64,000 bases of DNA from Yersinia intermedia (GTDB lineage Bacteria > Pseudomonadota > Gammaproteobacteria > Enterobacterales > Enterobacteriaceae), in contig NZ_LR134116.1 of NCBI RefSeq assembly GCF_900635455.1, positions 2,294,001 through 2,358,000 of the forward strand, read 5' to 3'. Under the pieces are notes generated by a model, which was not told the DNA's origin, searched no databases, and saw only the letters and a program-made list of their open reading frames with translations. This document shows, in pieces, positions 44,023 to 54,107 of this stretch. Each line of letters starts with the position of its first letter. Position 1 is the stretch's first letter. The translations under genes and the position numbers were made by a program.

Positions 44023-44104
44023 TGAATTAAAAAATTTACTCAATCATATCTGTTTTTTCATATTTGACTGAAGAGGCGGATTGATTAACCACAGGAAGGA
44101 ATCG

Positions 44105-44467
44105 ATGAAAACTCTCTCAGTTTATGATCCGGCATTATGTTGCAGTACCGGCGTATGCGGCACCGAGGTTGACCAAGCCTTGGTAACATTTTCCGCTGAT
44201 GTTGACTGGCTTAAAAAGCGGGGTATCAGCGTTACCCGTTACAACCTCTCCCAGCAACCCATGGCCTTTATCGACAATACTCAAGTTAAAAATTTCCTGG
44301 AAAACTCGGGTGTTGAAGGTTTGCCGCTAATTTTGCTTGATGGCGAGTTGGTGATGGCAGGGCGTTACCCTACGCGGGCTGACCTGGCTCGTTGGTGTAA
44401 GCTTCCACCAGAAATTACCAGCATCACAGCGAAAAGTTGCAGTGATGGTAATACGTCCTGCTGTTAA
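44105..44467 (+). CDS. arsD: Arsenic metallochaperone ArsD
   Basis: Metallochaperone that hands As(III) or Sb(III) to the ATPase ArsA, 120 residues. The metal-binding cysteines Cys12, Cys13 and Cys18 are in DPALCCSTGVCG. The C-terminal vicinal pair Cys119-Cys120 is present, but position 113, usually Cys, is Ser (KSCSDG). The pairs at the C-terminus are dispensable for chaperoning in the plasmid protein, so function is expected. AGGAAGG precedes the ATG; the frame continues to 44081 without support. It is 82 bases after arsR. Confidence 0.93.
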   Translation: MKTLSVYDPALCCSTGVCGTEVDQALVTFSADVDWLKKRGISVTRYNLSQQPMAFIDNTQVKNFLENSGVEGLPLILLDGELVMAGRYPTRADLARWCKLPPEITSITAKSCSDGNTSCC

Positions 44468-44487
44468 TCAATGAGTGGAGGTGAGTG

Positions 44488-46248
44488 ATGAAATTCTTAC
44501 AACAACCCCCCGTTTTTCTCTTTTTTACCGGGAAAGGTGGCGTTGGTAAAACATCCATTTCTTGTGCCAGCGCCATCACGTTAGCAGATGCAGGCAAGCG
44601 TGTGCTGTTGGTCAGTACCGATCCGGCCTCAAACGTCGGCCAGGTGTTTAATCAGACTATCGGGAATACCATTACTGCAATCGCAGTTGTACCGGGGCTT
44701 TTTGCGCTAGAAATTGATCCACAAGTGGCGGCTCAGCTTTACCGCGCTCGTATTGTTGATCCGGTGAGAGGGCGCCTGCCTGAAGCCGTTGTTCGCAGTA
44801 TTGAAGAACAACTGTCGGGGGCTTGCACCACGGAGATAGCGGCATTTGATGAGTTTACCAGCTTGCTAACTGACGCCTCGGTGCTTGACGATTTTGACCA
44901 TGTCATTTTCGATACGGCTCCCACTGGGCACACCATCCGTTTGTTGCAACTCCCCGGAGCCTGGAGCAGCTTCATCGACAGCAACCCAGAGGGCTCCTCG
45001 TGTCTTGGGCCATTAGCAGGTTTAGAGAAACAACGTGATCGTTATACCCATGCATTACAGGCTTTATCAGATGCGGAAAGAACCCGCCTGATATTAGTTG
45101 CCAGGGCGCAAAAATCTGCACTATCCGAGGTTGCCAGAACCCACTACGAACTGGCAGCGGTTGGCTTACGCAATCAGTATTTGGTGATAAACGGGATATT
45201 GCCCGAAGCTGAAGCTCAGGTAGATACGCTGGCTCGCGCATTATATCTGCGTGAGCAGCAGGCCCTGAGTGAGCTCCCCGAGGTTCTCACTGGATTACCC
45301 CGCGATGATTTGATGCTGCAATCCGTGAATATGGTAGGAACGGATGCGCTGCGCCAACTTCTGTTGAAAAACGAGACCCAACATTCAATCTCAGATAATC
45401 CCATGGCCGAGGTATTACCCAAATTACCCACGCTGTCCTCTTTGGTAGAAGAGATCGCCGCTGACCAACATGGTTTGGTGATGCTGATGGGGAAAGGTGG
45501 CGTAGGTAAAACCACATTGGCGGCGTCAATTGCAGTAAAACTGGCTGAAAAAGGGCTGGATGTCCACCTGACCACGTCTGATCCCGCAGCCCATATTGAA
45601 AATACTTTGAATGGGCAACTCAATAATCTGACAGTCAGTAGAATAGACCCCCTCGCTGAGACGGAACGTTATCGTCGGCATGTGTTGTCCACTAAAGGCA
45701 AGAGTCTGGATGCGCAGGGCAAAGCGTTATTGGAAGAGGATCTCCGTTCCCCCTGTACCGAGGAGATTGCGGTCTTTCAGGCTTTTTCTCGCGTGATCCG
45801 TGAAGCGGGTAAACGATTTGTGGTGATGGATACTGCGCCGACTGGCCATACATTATTACTGCTGGATGCCACTGGCGCGTATCACCGTGAGGTGGAAAAA
45901 CGGATGGGGGACAATGGGCATTATCTGACGCCAATGATGCAGTTGCAGGATGAAAAACGTACCAAAGTATTATTGGTGACGTTGCCTGAAACAACACCGG
46001 TGTTAGAAGCAGCAATTCTGCAAGAAGATTTACGTCGGGCAGGGATTGAACCCTGGGCATGGCTCATCAACAACAGCCTGGCCGCAGCGGCTACTTCATC
46101 ACCCCTGTTACAATTACGTGCAGCGCATGAAGTTGAGCAAATAAAAAAAGTACGAGACATATTGTCTGCACGCTTGGCACTCATTCCGTTGCAAGAAGAA
46201 GAGCCTATTGGCATTGCTCGTTTGAGCCATCTGGCCGGTGACATATAA
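44488..46248 (+). CDS. arsA: Arsenite pump ATPase ArsA
   Basis: Soluble ATPase that drives ArsB, 586 residues in two homologous halves. Each has a Walker A motif ([11 protein letters not shown] near residue 16 and [11 protein letters not shown] near residue 334) and a signal-transduction motif DTAPTGHT. The metal site cysteines are in [16 protein letters not shown] and LRSPCTEEI (equivalent to Cys113, Cys172 and Cys422 of the R773 protein). GGAGGTGAG is close to the ATG. It is co-transcribed after arsD, 20 bases downstream, and precedes arsB. Confidence 0.96.
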   Translation: MKFLQQPPVFLFFTGKGGVGKTSISCASAITLADAGKRVLLVSTDPASNVGQVFNQTIGNTITAIAVVPGLFALEIDPQVAAQLYRARIVDPVRGRLPEAVVRSIEEQLSGACTTEIAAFDEFTSLLTDASVLDDFDHVIFDTAPTGHTIRLLQLPGAWSSFIDSNPEGSSCLGPLAGLEKQRDRYTHALQALSDAERTRLILVARAQKSALSEVARTHYELAAVGLRNQYLVINGILPEAEAQVDTLARALYLREQQALSELPEVLTGLPRDDLMLQSVNMVGTDALRQLLLKNETQHSISDNPMAEVLPKLPTLSSLVEEIAADQHGLVMLMGKGGVGKTTLAASIAVKLAEKGLDVHLTTSDPAAHIENTLNGQLNNLTVSRIDPLAETERYRRHVLSTKGKSLDAQGKALLEEDLRSPCTEEIAVFQAFSRVIREAGKRFVVMDTAPTGHTLLLLDATGAYHREVEKRMGDNGHYLTPMMQLQDEKRTKVLLVTLPETTPVLEAAILQEDLRRAGIEPWAWLINNSLAAAATSSPLLQLRAAHEVEQIKKVRDILSARLALIPLQEEEPIGIARLSHLAGDI

Positions 46249-46298
46249 CGTATAAACATTTACAAGGCAGGAGGGAACTCTTGCCTTTCGGGGGCGAT

Positions 46299-47588
46299 AT
46301 GTTGTTGGCAGGCGCTATTTTTGTTTTGACAATTGTATTGGTCATCTGGCAACCCAGAGGGCTGGGAATTGGTTGGAGTGCCATGCTCGGTGCGGGGCTG
46401 GCGTTACTGAGTGGGGTGGTTCACATCGGCGATATTTCGGTGGTGTGGCAGATTGTCTGGAATGCGACAGCGGCCTTTATTGCGGTGATCATCATCAGTC
46501 TGTTATTGGATGAGTCGGGGTTCTTTGAATGGGCCGCACTACATGTGGCAAGGTGGGGCAATGGTCGTGGTCGTTTACTGTTTACTTACATCATCTTATT
46601 AGGTGCGGCAGTGGCGGCACTGTTCGCTAATGATGGTGCCGCACTTATCCTGACACCGATTGTAATTGCGATGCTATTGGCGCTGGGCTTTAGCCGTGGC
46701 GCGACATTGGCTTTCGTGATGGCGGCCGGATTTATTGCTGATACGGCCAGTTTGCCGCTTATCGTTTCTAATCTGGTGAATATTGTCTCGGCAGATTTCT
46801 TTAACCTTGGATTCACTGAATATGCCGCAGTGATGGTGCCGGTTAACCTGGCGGCGATTGCGTCAACGCTGGTCATGTTACATCTATTTTTTCGCAAAGA
46901 TATACCGGTTGTTTACGATCTGTCGCTGTTGAAAATGCCGAAAGAAGCGATCCGTGATGTAAACACCTTTAAGACCGGATGGTTGGTTCTGGTGCTACTG
47001 TTAGTCGGCTTTTTTGGTCTGGAGCCGCTCGGTGTACCTGTTAGCCTGGTTGCCGCTGTTGGGGCGCTGATTCTGTTTGTCGTAGCGAAGAAAGGCCATG
47101 TTATTAACACCGGTAAAGTGCTACGCGGTGCGCCATGGCAAATTGTTATCTTCTCACTGGGTATGTACCTGGTGGTTTATGGCCTGCGTAATGCGGGGCT
47201 GACCCACTATCTTTCTGCCTTGCTAAATCAACTGGGTGAGCAGGGGTTGTGGGTGGCTACGCTCGGCACCGGATTCTTGACGGCGTTCCTGTCTTCCATC
47301 ATGAACAATATGCCGACCGTGTTAGTGGGGGCGTTGTCAATTGATGGCAGCTCTGCCACTGGCGTGATTAAACAGGCGATGATTTATGCTAACGTCATCG
47401 GCAGCGATTTGGGGCCGAAAATTACCCCGATAGGCAGTCTGGCGACCTTATTGTGGTTGCATGTTCTGTCGCAAAAAAATATGACCATTACCTGGGGCTA
47501 TTACTTCCGGGTGGGCATTGTCATGACAATACCGGTGCTGTTGGTCACGCTGGCAGCGTTAGCGCTACGGTTATCAGTACCTCTGTAG
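46299..47588 (+). CDS. arsB: Arsenite efflux permease ArsB
   Basis: Inner-membrane As(III)/Sb(III) efflux protein, 429 residues with about 12 membrane helices. It can work alone using the proton gradient or as a pump with ArsA. The start [19 protein letters not shown] and the sequence throughout closely follow E. coli ArsB (also 429 residues), so I use the ATG at 46299 rather than the upstream TTG at 46281. It is 50 bases after arsA. Confidence 0.96.
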   Translation: MLLAGAIFVLTIVLVIWQPRGLGIGWSAMLGAGLALLSGVVHIGDISVVWQIVWNATAAFIAVIIISLLLDESGFFEWAALHVARWGNGRGRLLFTYIILLGAAVAALFANDGAALILTPIVIAMLLALGFSRGATLAFVMAAGFIADTASLPLIVSNLVNIVSADFFNLGFTEYAAVMVPVNLAAIASTLVMLHLFFRKDIPVVYDLSLLKMPKEAIRDVNTFKTGWLVLVLLLVGFFGLEPLGVPVSLVAAVGALILFVVAKKGHVINTGKVLRGAPWQIVIFSLGMYLVVYGLRNAGLTHYLSALLNQLGEQGLWVATLGTGFLTAFLSSIMNNMPTVLVGALSIDGSSATGVIKQAMIYANVIGSDLGPKITPIGSLATLLWLHVLSQKNMTITWGYYFRVGIVMTIPVLLVTLAALALRLSVPL

Positions 47589-47664
47589 CAACTGTTAACA
47601 AACAAGGCTTAATAACAATCTCAGCAGGCAACGGTTGCTGGGATTTTAACGAGAGATCATCCAG

Positions 47665-48093
47665 ATGAGCAATGTAACTATTTATCATAATCCAGCCTGT
47701 GGTACATCGCGTAACACGCTGGAGTTAATCCGCAACAGTGGCACAGAACCCACGGTGATCCAGTATCTGGAAACACCACCAAGTCGCGAGGTATTAGTCA
47801 AACTGATCGCGGATATGGGGATCACGGTGCGGGCGTTGTTACGTAAAAATGTCGAGCCTTATGAGCAATTAGGGTTGGCTGAAGGGACTTTCAGCGATGA
47901 CCAACTAATTGATTTTATGTTGCAGCATCCTATCCTGATCAACCGCCCGATAGTTGTCACTTCGCTAGGTACCAGATTGTGTCGACCTTCTGAGGTGGTG
48001 TTAGAGATTTTGCCCGATGCGCAACGAGGCTCGTTCAACAAGGAAGATGGCGAACCCGTGATAGATGAACAGGGCAAACGCATAGAAAAATAA
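47665..48093 (+). CDS. arsC: Arsenate reductase (glutaredoxin type)
   Basis: Reduces arsenate to arsenite with glutathione and glutaredoxin so that ArsAB can expel it. The 142-residue protein has the catalytic Cys12 in IYHNPACGTSRNTL and the arginines of the arsenate site (LLRKN, LINRPIV and GTRLCRP). Length agrees with E. coli ArsC (141). It ends the operon and is followed by a clear terminator. Confidence 0.96.
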   Translation: MSNVTIYHNPACGTSRNTLELIRNSGTEPTVIQYLETPPSREVLVKLIADMGITVRALLRKNVEPYEQLGLAEGTFSDDQLIDFMLQHPILINRPIVVTSLGTRLCRPSEVVLEILPDAQRGSFNKEDGEPVIDEQGKRIEK

Positions 48094-48110
48094 CCAGATA
48101 ACGCCAGAAG

Positions 48111-48132
48111 GGAGCACTGAGTGCTCCTTTTT
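48111..48132 (+). terminator. Terminator of the ars operon
   Basis: GGAGCAC-TGA-GTGCTCC is a perfect 7-bp stem with a 3-base loop followed by five T. It lies 18 bases after arsC. Confidence 0.9.
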
Positions 48133-48176
48133 GTGTATGGCACTTAGGATAATAAATAACCCACCGAGGATAGCCA

Positions 48177-48674
48177 ATGAGGGAAGTGCATGTTCGTGAA
48201 ATGGCTGAAAACGATTGGTTTGCAGTCAGTACTATTTATCAAGATGGAATTCATACCGGTCATGCTACCTTTCAAACCGAATCGCCGAGCTGGCATGATT
48301 GGAACGACAGCCATATGGATCAGTGCCGCTATGTCGCGCTCATAGACGGTAAAATTGAAGGTTGGATTGCATTATCTGCTTTTTCTAAACGTCACGCTTA
48401 TCGCGGTGTCGCTGAAGTGAGCATTTACGTGAATCCACAGATCAGTGGTCAGGGCATTGGTTATAGATTGATGTCCCATGTGATTAATGCGTCTGAAGCG
48501 GTGGGTATCTGGACACTGATTGCAGGTATTTTCCCTGAAAATACAGGCAGTATCAGGCTGCATGAAAAGTCGGGCTTTCGCGTGATAGGCATCAGGGAAA
48601 AAGTCGGCGAGATGAGAGGTGTGTGGCGGGATGTTATGTTGATGGAAAGAAGAAGCAAGGTAGTGAATTATTAA
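48177..48674 (+). CDS. GNAT acetyltransferase, ArsN/phosphinothricin acetyltransferase-like
   Basis: A 165-residue GNAT enzyme of the PAT-like branch. It has YQDGIHTGHATFQTE near the N-terminus, VAEVSIYVNPQISGQGIGYRLM (acetyl-CoA pyrophosphate loop Q-x-x-G-I-G-Y/x, landmark 48410-48475), and PENTGSIRLHEKSGFRVIG. Relatives acetylate phosphinothricin, methionine sulfone or, in the case of ArsN1, the antibiotic arsinothricin. It stands 44 bases after the ars terminator with its own upstream sequence, so ArsN function is suggested by location only. Confidence 0.8.
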   Translation: MREVHVREMAENDWFAVSTIYQDGIHTGHATFQTESPSWHDWNDSHMDQCRYVALIDGKIEGWIALSAFSKRHAYRGVAEVSIYVNPQISGQGIGYRLMSHVINASEAVGIWTLIAGIFPENTGSIRLHEKSGFRVIGIREKVGEMRGVWRDVMLMERRSKVVNY

Positions 48675-48780
48675 AGGTAAAGAAAAGCATCGACGATTAA
48701 CCCGTTCGATGCTTTAAATTCCACTTGGCTATCTGTTATTACATCAATTATATAAGGTTGAAATGTTCAGTATTTGCTAT

Positions 48781-49239
48781 TCAAATGGGCAGCCTATATT
48801 CAATGACTCCGGGCTTCTCGGCAATCCAATTATACAATTTCTGAGCCGTCAAATTACTCTCCTGAGTATGCCAGTATAATCGGGCACATTGGCGTTCCTC
48901 AGCTTGCTGTTTCACATATTCAATAAGCTGCTTACCAATATGTTTCCCTCGAGATGCAGGAGCAACAAACAGGTCTTCTAAGTAACAAAAATCATTGATA
49001 GCCCAAGTTGAACCGTGAAAAACATAGTGAACGAAGCCAAGAATTTTCGAACCTTCTCGCGCAACTGCACAATACATCGGGATCTCTGCGTCAAAGAAAC
49101 GCTTCCATGTTACAAGCGTTGTCTCTTCCGGCAACTCAACGTTATAAAATTGCTGGTAGTCTAACCAATAGGGTAGCCATTTAGCGTACTCATCTGCTTG
49201 TACTGGGCTCACGGAGATAGTGTGGATATTATCAATCAT
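48781..49239 (-). CDS. GNAT-family N-acetyltransferase
   Basis: A 152-residue GNAT protein with the acetyl-CoA loop LFVAPASRGKHIGKQLI near residue 90 and the C-terminal LTAQKLYNWIAEK. Substrate unknown. It is divergent from the MocR-type regulator at 49355, which is the natural candidate for its control. The C-terminal pattern resembles amine or amino-acid acetyltransferases of this size. Confidence 0.8.
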   Translation of the reverse strand: MIDNIHTISVSPVQADEYAKWLPYWLDYQQFYNVELPEETTLVTWKRFFDAEIPMYCAVAREGSKILGFVHYVFHGSTWAINDFCYLEDLFVAPASRGKHIGKQLIEYVKQQAEERQCARLYWHTQESNLTAQKLYNWIAEKPGVIEYRLPI

Positions 49240-49354
49240 ATCAACCTCTTGTATTCATAGGTAAAAATAAAATCGTTTAGAGATTGAATCATAGTTTTTA
49301 TAGTGGTCTTACATAAGGTACACTTTCTTCATTTTTCATGGATCCACTTTTATA

Positions 49355-50827
49355 ATGAAAAAGAACGATGCCAACTTCCCCAGTTTATTGCTTAAGAAAG
49401 GCGTAATTAAAGAGCAGTTTCATCTGGCTCTAAAAGAATTGATACTTAATGGGCAATTAAAATCGGGAACTAAACTCCCGTCCAGCAGAACGCTTTCTGA
49501 AATGATGTCGATTTCTCGGAATTCTGTTATTTCTGGTTTTGATCGCTTGATTGATGAAGGCTATCTCATTACAAAGAAGGGCGCGGGTACTTATGTTTCA
49601 TCCATTATTCCTGATGAAATGATTCATATACAAACCACTGCTCAACACCAACGTGTTGATGATAAAAATATCGAGCTGAATATTAATCCGCAGATGAAAT
49701 TAATGTCATCAATTTGGGATAAATCTTTACCTTACTCAGGACAAAGTCGAATATTTAGTATTGGAATAGGGTGTACCGATTTATTTCCCCATGAACTTTG
49801 GGGGCGGTTATTAGGGCGCGCGTGGCGGCAGTTTCGTAAGCAGATTGGACAATTAAACGAGCCTTTAGGATTTCAGCCATTAAGGGTAGCAATATCTGAC
49901 TATGTTCGAACAACGCGTGGTTTAAATTGTACTGAAGACCAAATACTTATTGTGAATGGAACACAACAAGCGATAAATTTAGCAGCACAAGTTCTGCTGC
50001 AAAAGGGTGATGAGGTTTGGTTAGATGAGCCGGGATATGATGGTGCTTTAGGGGCATTTACTGCCATGGGTGCTAAAATATGCCCTGTAATCAGTGATAA
50101 AGACGGTATGGATATTTCCTATGGCATCAGGCGTTGGCCAAATGCAAAAATGATTTTCACCTCGCCTTCACATCAATTTCCTCTGGGTGGAACGTTGAGT
50201 TTATCAAGAAGAATGGCTTTACTTGACTGGGCGGCTGAAAATAAAACGTGGGTTTTTGAAGATGACTATAATAGTGAATTCCGATATACAGCTCCGCCGA
50301 TACAAGCTCTTCAGGGGTTGGATAAGCAACAGCGAGTGATTTATGCTGGAACCTTTTCAAAAATGATGTTCCCCGAATTTCGCTTAGGTTTCCTTGTTAT
50401 ACCGAGCAATCTCATTGAGTCATTTAAGCTCGCCAAATACTATGCGGATACGCGCACATCTTATTTAGAACAAGCCACTCTTGCCATGTTTATTGCTGAT
50501 GGTCATTATGCCCGCCATGTCAGACGGGTCAGAAAAGCCTGCTACGAACGTAAAAAAATAATAACGGAAGCCATCCAACAGTATCTGCCAAATAATTTTA
50601 GGATTGAACCCTCTGATTCAGGTATTCACATTGTCTGTTGGTTACCCGATATTTTAAAAGAGCAGGATATTATCGATAAATGCCGTAAAATAGGGTTAGG
50701 AGCACAACCCCTTTCCCGTTATTGCCAAACAAACTCAGCAGGCCACGCTATTTTATTAGGCTTTGCAGCTCATTCACCTGCAGAAATCGTGGCAGGAATA
50801 CAAAGGCTGGGCCAAATAATTGCATAA
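49355..50827 (+). CDS. MocR/PdxR-type regulator (GntR DNA-binding domain fused to aminotransferase fold)
   Basis: 490-residue fusion regulator. The N-terminal GntR-type winged helix spans residues about 12-80 (GTKLPSSRTLSEMMSISRNSVISGF), followed by a class-I aminotransferase-like domain with VNGTQQAINLAAQVL, DEPGYDGALGAF and the PLP-lysine motif GTFSKMMFPEFRLGFL near residue 335. It probably senses pyridoxal phosphate or an amine and controls the divergent GNAT gene. The upstream GGATCCACTTT is a weak ribosome site, so the start is chosen by homology. Confidence 0.88.
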   Translation: MKKNDANFPSLLLKKGVIKEQFHLALKELILNGQLKSGTKLPSSRTLSEMMSISRNSVISGFDRLIDEGYLITKKGAGTYVSSIIPDEMIHIQTTAQHQRVDDKNIELNINPQMKLMSSIWDKSLPYSGQSRIFSIGIGCTDLFPHELWGRLLGRAWRQFRKQIGQLNEPLGFQPLRVAISDYVRTTRGLNCTEDQILIVNGTQQAINLAAQVLLQKGDEVWLDEPGYDGALGAFTAMGAKICPVISDKDGMDISYGIRRWPNAKMIFTSPSHQFPLGGTLSLSRRMALLDWAAENKTWVFEDDYNSEFRYTAPPIQALQGLDKQQRVIYAGTFSKMMFPEFRLGFLVIPSNLIESFKLAKYYADTRTSYLEQATLAMFIADGHYARHVRRVRKACYERKKIITEAIQQYLPNNFRIEPSDSGIHIVCWLPDILKEQDIIDKCRKIGLGAQPLSRYCQTNSAGHAILLGFAAHSPAEIVAGIQRLGQIIA

Positions 50828-50835
50828 ATTATGTA

Positions 50836-52185
50836 TTAGCTACCCCAGCGGCTTCTAATATAACTGACTGCTTCTTGGGTTTGTGGTTGGTTGAGGTTGT
50901 TCTCTCTGAACAGAATAGTCCCGTTGATTTGTGGCACTGACTCGTTCCAATCAAGCTGTTTTTTCAGCTCTGGTACGCCCCCATTGTTAGACCATTCTGG
51001 CTCATTCTTTGAAGGTTCACCCACTTTGTACAGCGCAATACCAATATAGAGGCGTGTTTTGGTAGGTTTCACCACGCTGACCCACCATTTGGCTAGCACA
51101 TCATAACGGGCCACTTTACGTGAGAAGGGCCAATAAAGCTGCGGGGCAATGTAATCCAGTAACCCTTGTTGCACCCAGAGGCGGGTATCTGCATAAGCTT
51201 CATCATATGCCGCTGCTCCTAGCGTGTCGGAACCTGCCGGATCGTGTGAACGATTACGCCAGACGCCAGAAGGACTGACGCCAAATTCAACGTTAGGTTT
51301 CAACTGCTTAATAGTGTGCGAAACTTGTTGAATAAGTTGTAGTGTGTTGTGCCGTCTCCAGTCTGCTTTTGATTCAAATGATTGACCATATTTTTTGAAC
51401 GTCTGGTTGTCGTTCAGGGCTGAATCCGGTGACTCGGCGTAGAAGTAATCATCAAATTGCACACCGTCAATAGGATAATGTGCAACAACTTCGGCCACGA
51501 TACTGGTGATCCAGTCCCTTACTTCAGGAATACCAGGGTCAAGGACAAAGCGCTCGTTTGCTGTGCGGATCCAATCGCGATGTAGCACAAATACGCTAGC
51601 CGGATGCAGCGATAATGTACTGTTCAGTTCTGTAACAGTAGCTGGCTTAGTATTAACAGATACTCTATAGGGATTAAACCAAGCATGGACTTTCATGCCA
51701 CGACTGTGTGCTTCATCCAGCATAAATTGCAGCGGATCGTATCCAGGATCCTCACCAATATTACCCGTCATGACATCTGACCATGGCAAAATTTTTGATG
51801 CCCAAAGCGCAGAGCCATCAGGTTTAACCTGGAAGAAGACCGTGTTGATACCAAGACTTTTTAACTTATCCAACTTATCGGTCAGCGCTTTCTGTTGCTG
51901 GCTGATGCGAGTGGCAGAATTGTTGAGATTGACTGACGTCACCGGTGGCCAGTCGAGGCGGGAAACGGTTGCCAGCCAGACACCGCGCACCGGTTCGTGA
52001 CTCTGCTGAGATTTAGCCGCCGGAGGTAGCGGGGTGACTAGAGATCTCGGCGGTTCAGAGGAACAACTGGCAAGTATAAGAGCACAAGCAAATAGTGCAC
52101 CCAATGGTATAACTTTAGTGGCAGGGTGAAAATGATGAGAACAGGCGATGATATTCTCCGATTTTTTCTGGTAGTTGCTTGGCAA
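50836..52185 (-). CDS. digH: Divisome-associated glycosyl hydrolase (YddW/DigH)
   Basis: Outer-membrane lipoprotein glycosidase that cuts denuded peptidoglycan glycan strands at the septum. The 449-residue protein has a lipoprotein signal (FACALILASCSSEP, lipobox LASC near residue 40) and the GH-like TIM barrel (PF02638). Its blocks include GVWLATVSRLDWPPVTSVN, NTVFFQVKPDGSALW, DGVQFDDYFY and GVSPSGVWRNRSHDP, collinear with E. coli DigH (YddW). The N-terminus before the signal is longer than usual, so the true start may be downstream. It is convergent with the MocR gene. Confidence 0.9.
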   Translation of the reverse strand: MPSNYQKKSENIIACSHHFHPATKVIPLGALFACALILASCSSEPPRSLVTPLPPAAKSQQSHEPVRGVWLATVSRLDWPPVTSVNLNNSATRISQQQKALTDKLDKLKSLGINTVFFQVKPDGSALWASKILPWSDVMTGNIGEDPGYDPLQFMLDEAHSRGMKVHAWFNPYRVSVNTKPATVTELNSTLSLHPASVFVLHRDWIRTANERFVLDPGIPEVRDWITSIVAEVVAHYPIDGVQFDDYFYAESPDSALNDNQTFKKYGQSFESKADWRRHNTLQLIQQVSHTIKQLKPNVEFGVSPSGVWRNRSHDPAGSDTLGAAAYDEAYADTRLWVQQGLLDYIAPQLYWPFSRKVARYDVLAKWWVSVVKPTKTRLYIGIALYKVGEPSKNEPEWSNNGGVPELKKQLDWNESVPQINGTILFRENNLNQPQTQEAVSYIRSRWGS

Positions 52186-52376
52186 AGAAACATTCTCTTA
52201 TTATTCGAATTTGAGTCAATGTCTTTAGACATTCAGAGTCGCACTCATTATTGATCAGAATTCAGCAAAAAATCCCAAAGGGATTGGCTATGACTTTTCA
52301 CATAACACGATCTACAGCGGTTGACGGCCAAGAGTATCGAACTTGATGAGTATGAACGAGATAGGGTAAATACACT

Positions 52377-52612
52377 ATGAACATAACAACAGAAAAGAAC
52401 TGGAGCGATAAGAGCGACCCGGCGGTAAACACCAATCTACAAAAATCATCCGATTCGCCCGTTGGTAACCCTTCATATTAGAGAGAGGGACCATGAAAGA
52501 TAACCAACTGATTTATTGTGATGCCATTGAAAGATATGAAGTCTTAAACCAATGCATTCAATTTAACATAATATACATTATGCGCATCAAGGTGACGATA
52601 GGTAAAATCTGA
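52377..52612 (+). pseudogene. Remnant of a small operon: two tiny frames in accessory DNA
   Basis: Two adjacent short frames are seen: 52377-52481 (34 residues) and 52493-52612 (39 residues, with AGAGAGGGACC before its ATG). Immediately upstream, a 5'-truncated frame (...IELDEYERDRVNTL) stops at the first ATG with an ATGA overlap. Such coupling suggests the tail of a once real operon whose main part is lost. I recognise no family. The rest of the 700-base gap (52186-52888) is AT-rich. Its right end carries a minus-strand open stretch of about 58 codons without a start (stop at 52717-52719), following the Wzz-family gene, probably also a fragment. Confidence 0.35.
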
Positions 52613-52888
52613 GGGTTTAGTCTTTATCATGGATGGTTGCTCTCATTTAGATCTCTTTGTTGGTACGCCCACCAACTTGAGGAAAAACTTGCCTTCCCAG
52701 TTGAACTATTCAATATTCAATCCAGTGTTTTACGTTTCATACTTGAGGCTCTATGTTTCACTAAAACAGCACTGAAATCGCCTTCCAGTACTGTGGTTGG
52801 GTCATTGATATAAGGCGCTTCACTTTGCTTAATATACCTAAACCAATTGAGTACCTTCAGGCTGTCGGGTAACTTTAAACTTGTTTTC

Positions 52889-54007
52889 TTAGAGCGAAGC
52901 TATCTCACGATGTCTAACTAACCCATCGCGTAGCAATGCAGTCGCAATAGCCACTATCAACCCAATGAAGGTAAAAATAACGAGGATAAGTAATCTCTTC
53001 GGTCCGTCTTTTTTAGTGGGCACTTCCGGTTTCTGTAAATATTTAAATGGAGTGAACTCGATATTATCTATTTTGATGTTTCTAAGAAGATCAATGTTTA
53101 TTGCTCTATTACGTAAGTCCGCGCTTGTCGTTAATGGATCTGTAATTGATTTTTCTACTCTTAACTTTTGTTTAAGCGCATCACCCCCGAGAGTGATTGA
53201 ATAGTCTGGATCGTCAAGAATTGCTGCGCCACTTGAGTACACTGGCTTTTTAAGCCCCGCAGCCTCAGCAATAGAGAGAGCATACTCGAGTCTTTTGATC
53301 CGAACATCACGCCTGCTTTGAACCCTCTGACTTTCCAGGGAGAATAAACGTTGTTCTGCCTCTAACTTCAGAGCCAAGGATCGTTGTAACTTAAACAAAA
53401 TATAAGCATTGGCTGATTCTTTAACATAATTCATATACCCCTGAAGTAAATCTTTCGCAGAATCAGGTGTTTGAGCAGAAAATTTCAAACGAAAATAATT
53501 ATTATCTTTAGTACTAGCGGATTTATCGTTAGCGTTACTTTCCGTCGTAATATTGTTAGTACTAATCACATCTAACAAACTCTGTTTCTTAAATTCATCA
53601 TTCGGATTTTTTTTCATCAGCATTTTTAAATAATCCGTTTGCTGTAAAAAAGCATCCCTTAAAATACGTGAATCACAAAACTGCATATACGTGGCCAGTA
53701 AATAATTTTCGTCAATCCCGCTATCCACACCCGCCACTTTTAATTCACCAAGGAGATTGTCCAACAACATAGATTCGCTATATGTCGGTGCAATGATCAC
53801 TGAACTGCTAGTCCACTTTTGGGGCAAAAAAAAGCCTACTATGAGTCCGATAAGGGCAAAAACCACCACTATGAGAATGATAATTTTTTTTGCTCTAAAA
53901 AGCATCGAAAAAATTTCGATCAGATCTATTTCATCATGTTTAACAAAAGAACTTTCAATCACTGCGGGTTGCTTATGTTTTTCAGTGTCAAGACTTCTTA
54001 CTTTCAT
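52889..54007 (-). CDS. Wzz/FepE-family chain-length determinant-like protein
   Basis: Inner-membrane polysaccharide co-polymerase-like protein of about 372 residues. A short N-terminus is followed by a transmembrane helix near residues 40-60 (IIILIVVVFALIGLIVGFF), a long periplasmic region rich in coiled coil (residues 65-325, AYILFKLQRSLALKLEAEQRL) and a second helix near the C-terminus (LLILVIFTFIGLIVAIATALL). This is the two-helix layout of Wzz, which sets O-antigen length. No O-antigen genes are adjacent, so it may be a FepE-type extra modulator. Codon use is AT-rich compared with its neighbours. A TTG at 54022 could start it, but the ATG at 54007 is preferred. Confidence 0.8.
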   Translation of the reverse strand: MKVRSLDTEKHKQPAVIESSFVKHDEIDLIEIFSMLFRAKKIIILIVVVFALIGLIVGFFLPQKWTSSSVIIAPTYSESMLLDNLLGELKVAGVDSGIDENYLLATYMQFCDSRILRDAFLQQTDYLKMLMKKNPNDEFKKQSLLDVISTNNITTESNANDKSASTKDNNYFRLKFSAQTPDSAKDLLQGYMNYVKESANAYILFKLQRSLALKLEAEQRLFSLESQRVQSRRDVRIKRLEYALSIAEAAGLKKPVYSSGAAILDDPDYSITLGGDALKQKLRVEKSITDPLTTSADLRNRAINIDLLRNIKIDNIEFTPFKYLQKPEVPTKKDGPKRLLILVIFTFIGLIVAIATALLRDGLVRHREIASL

Positions 54008-54107
54008 TATTGAGGATTCCAATATGCAATTTTATGTACTTTTCTTTCATAGTATACAATTTTTTGACTGGTTAAGTTAAGTTACAGCGTCACTATCTGG
54101 AGCGGTG

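Noticed and set aside
45216..45623. 135-residue frame antisense to arsA
   Set aside because: Explained by the two-domain ArsA reading frame; no ribosome site or domain on the antisense strand.
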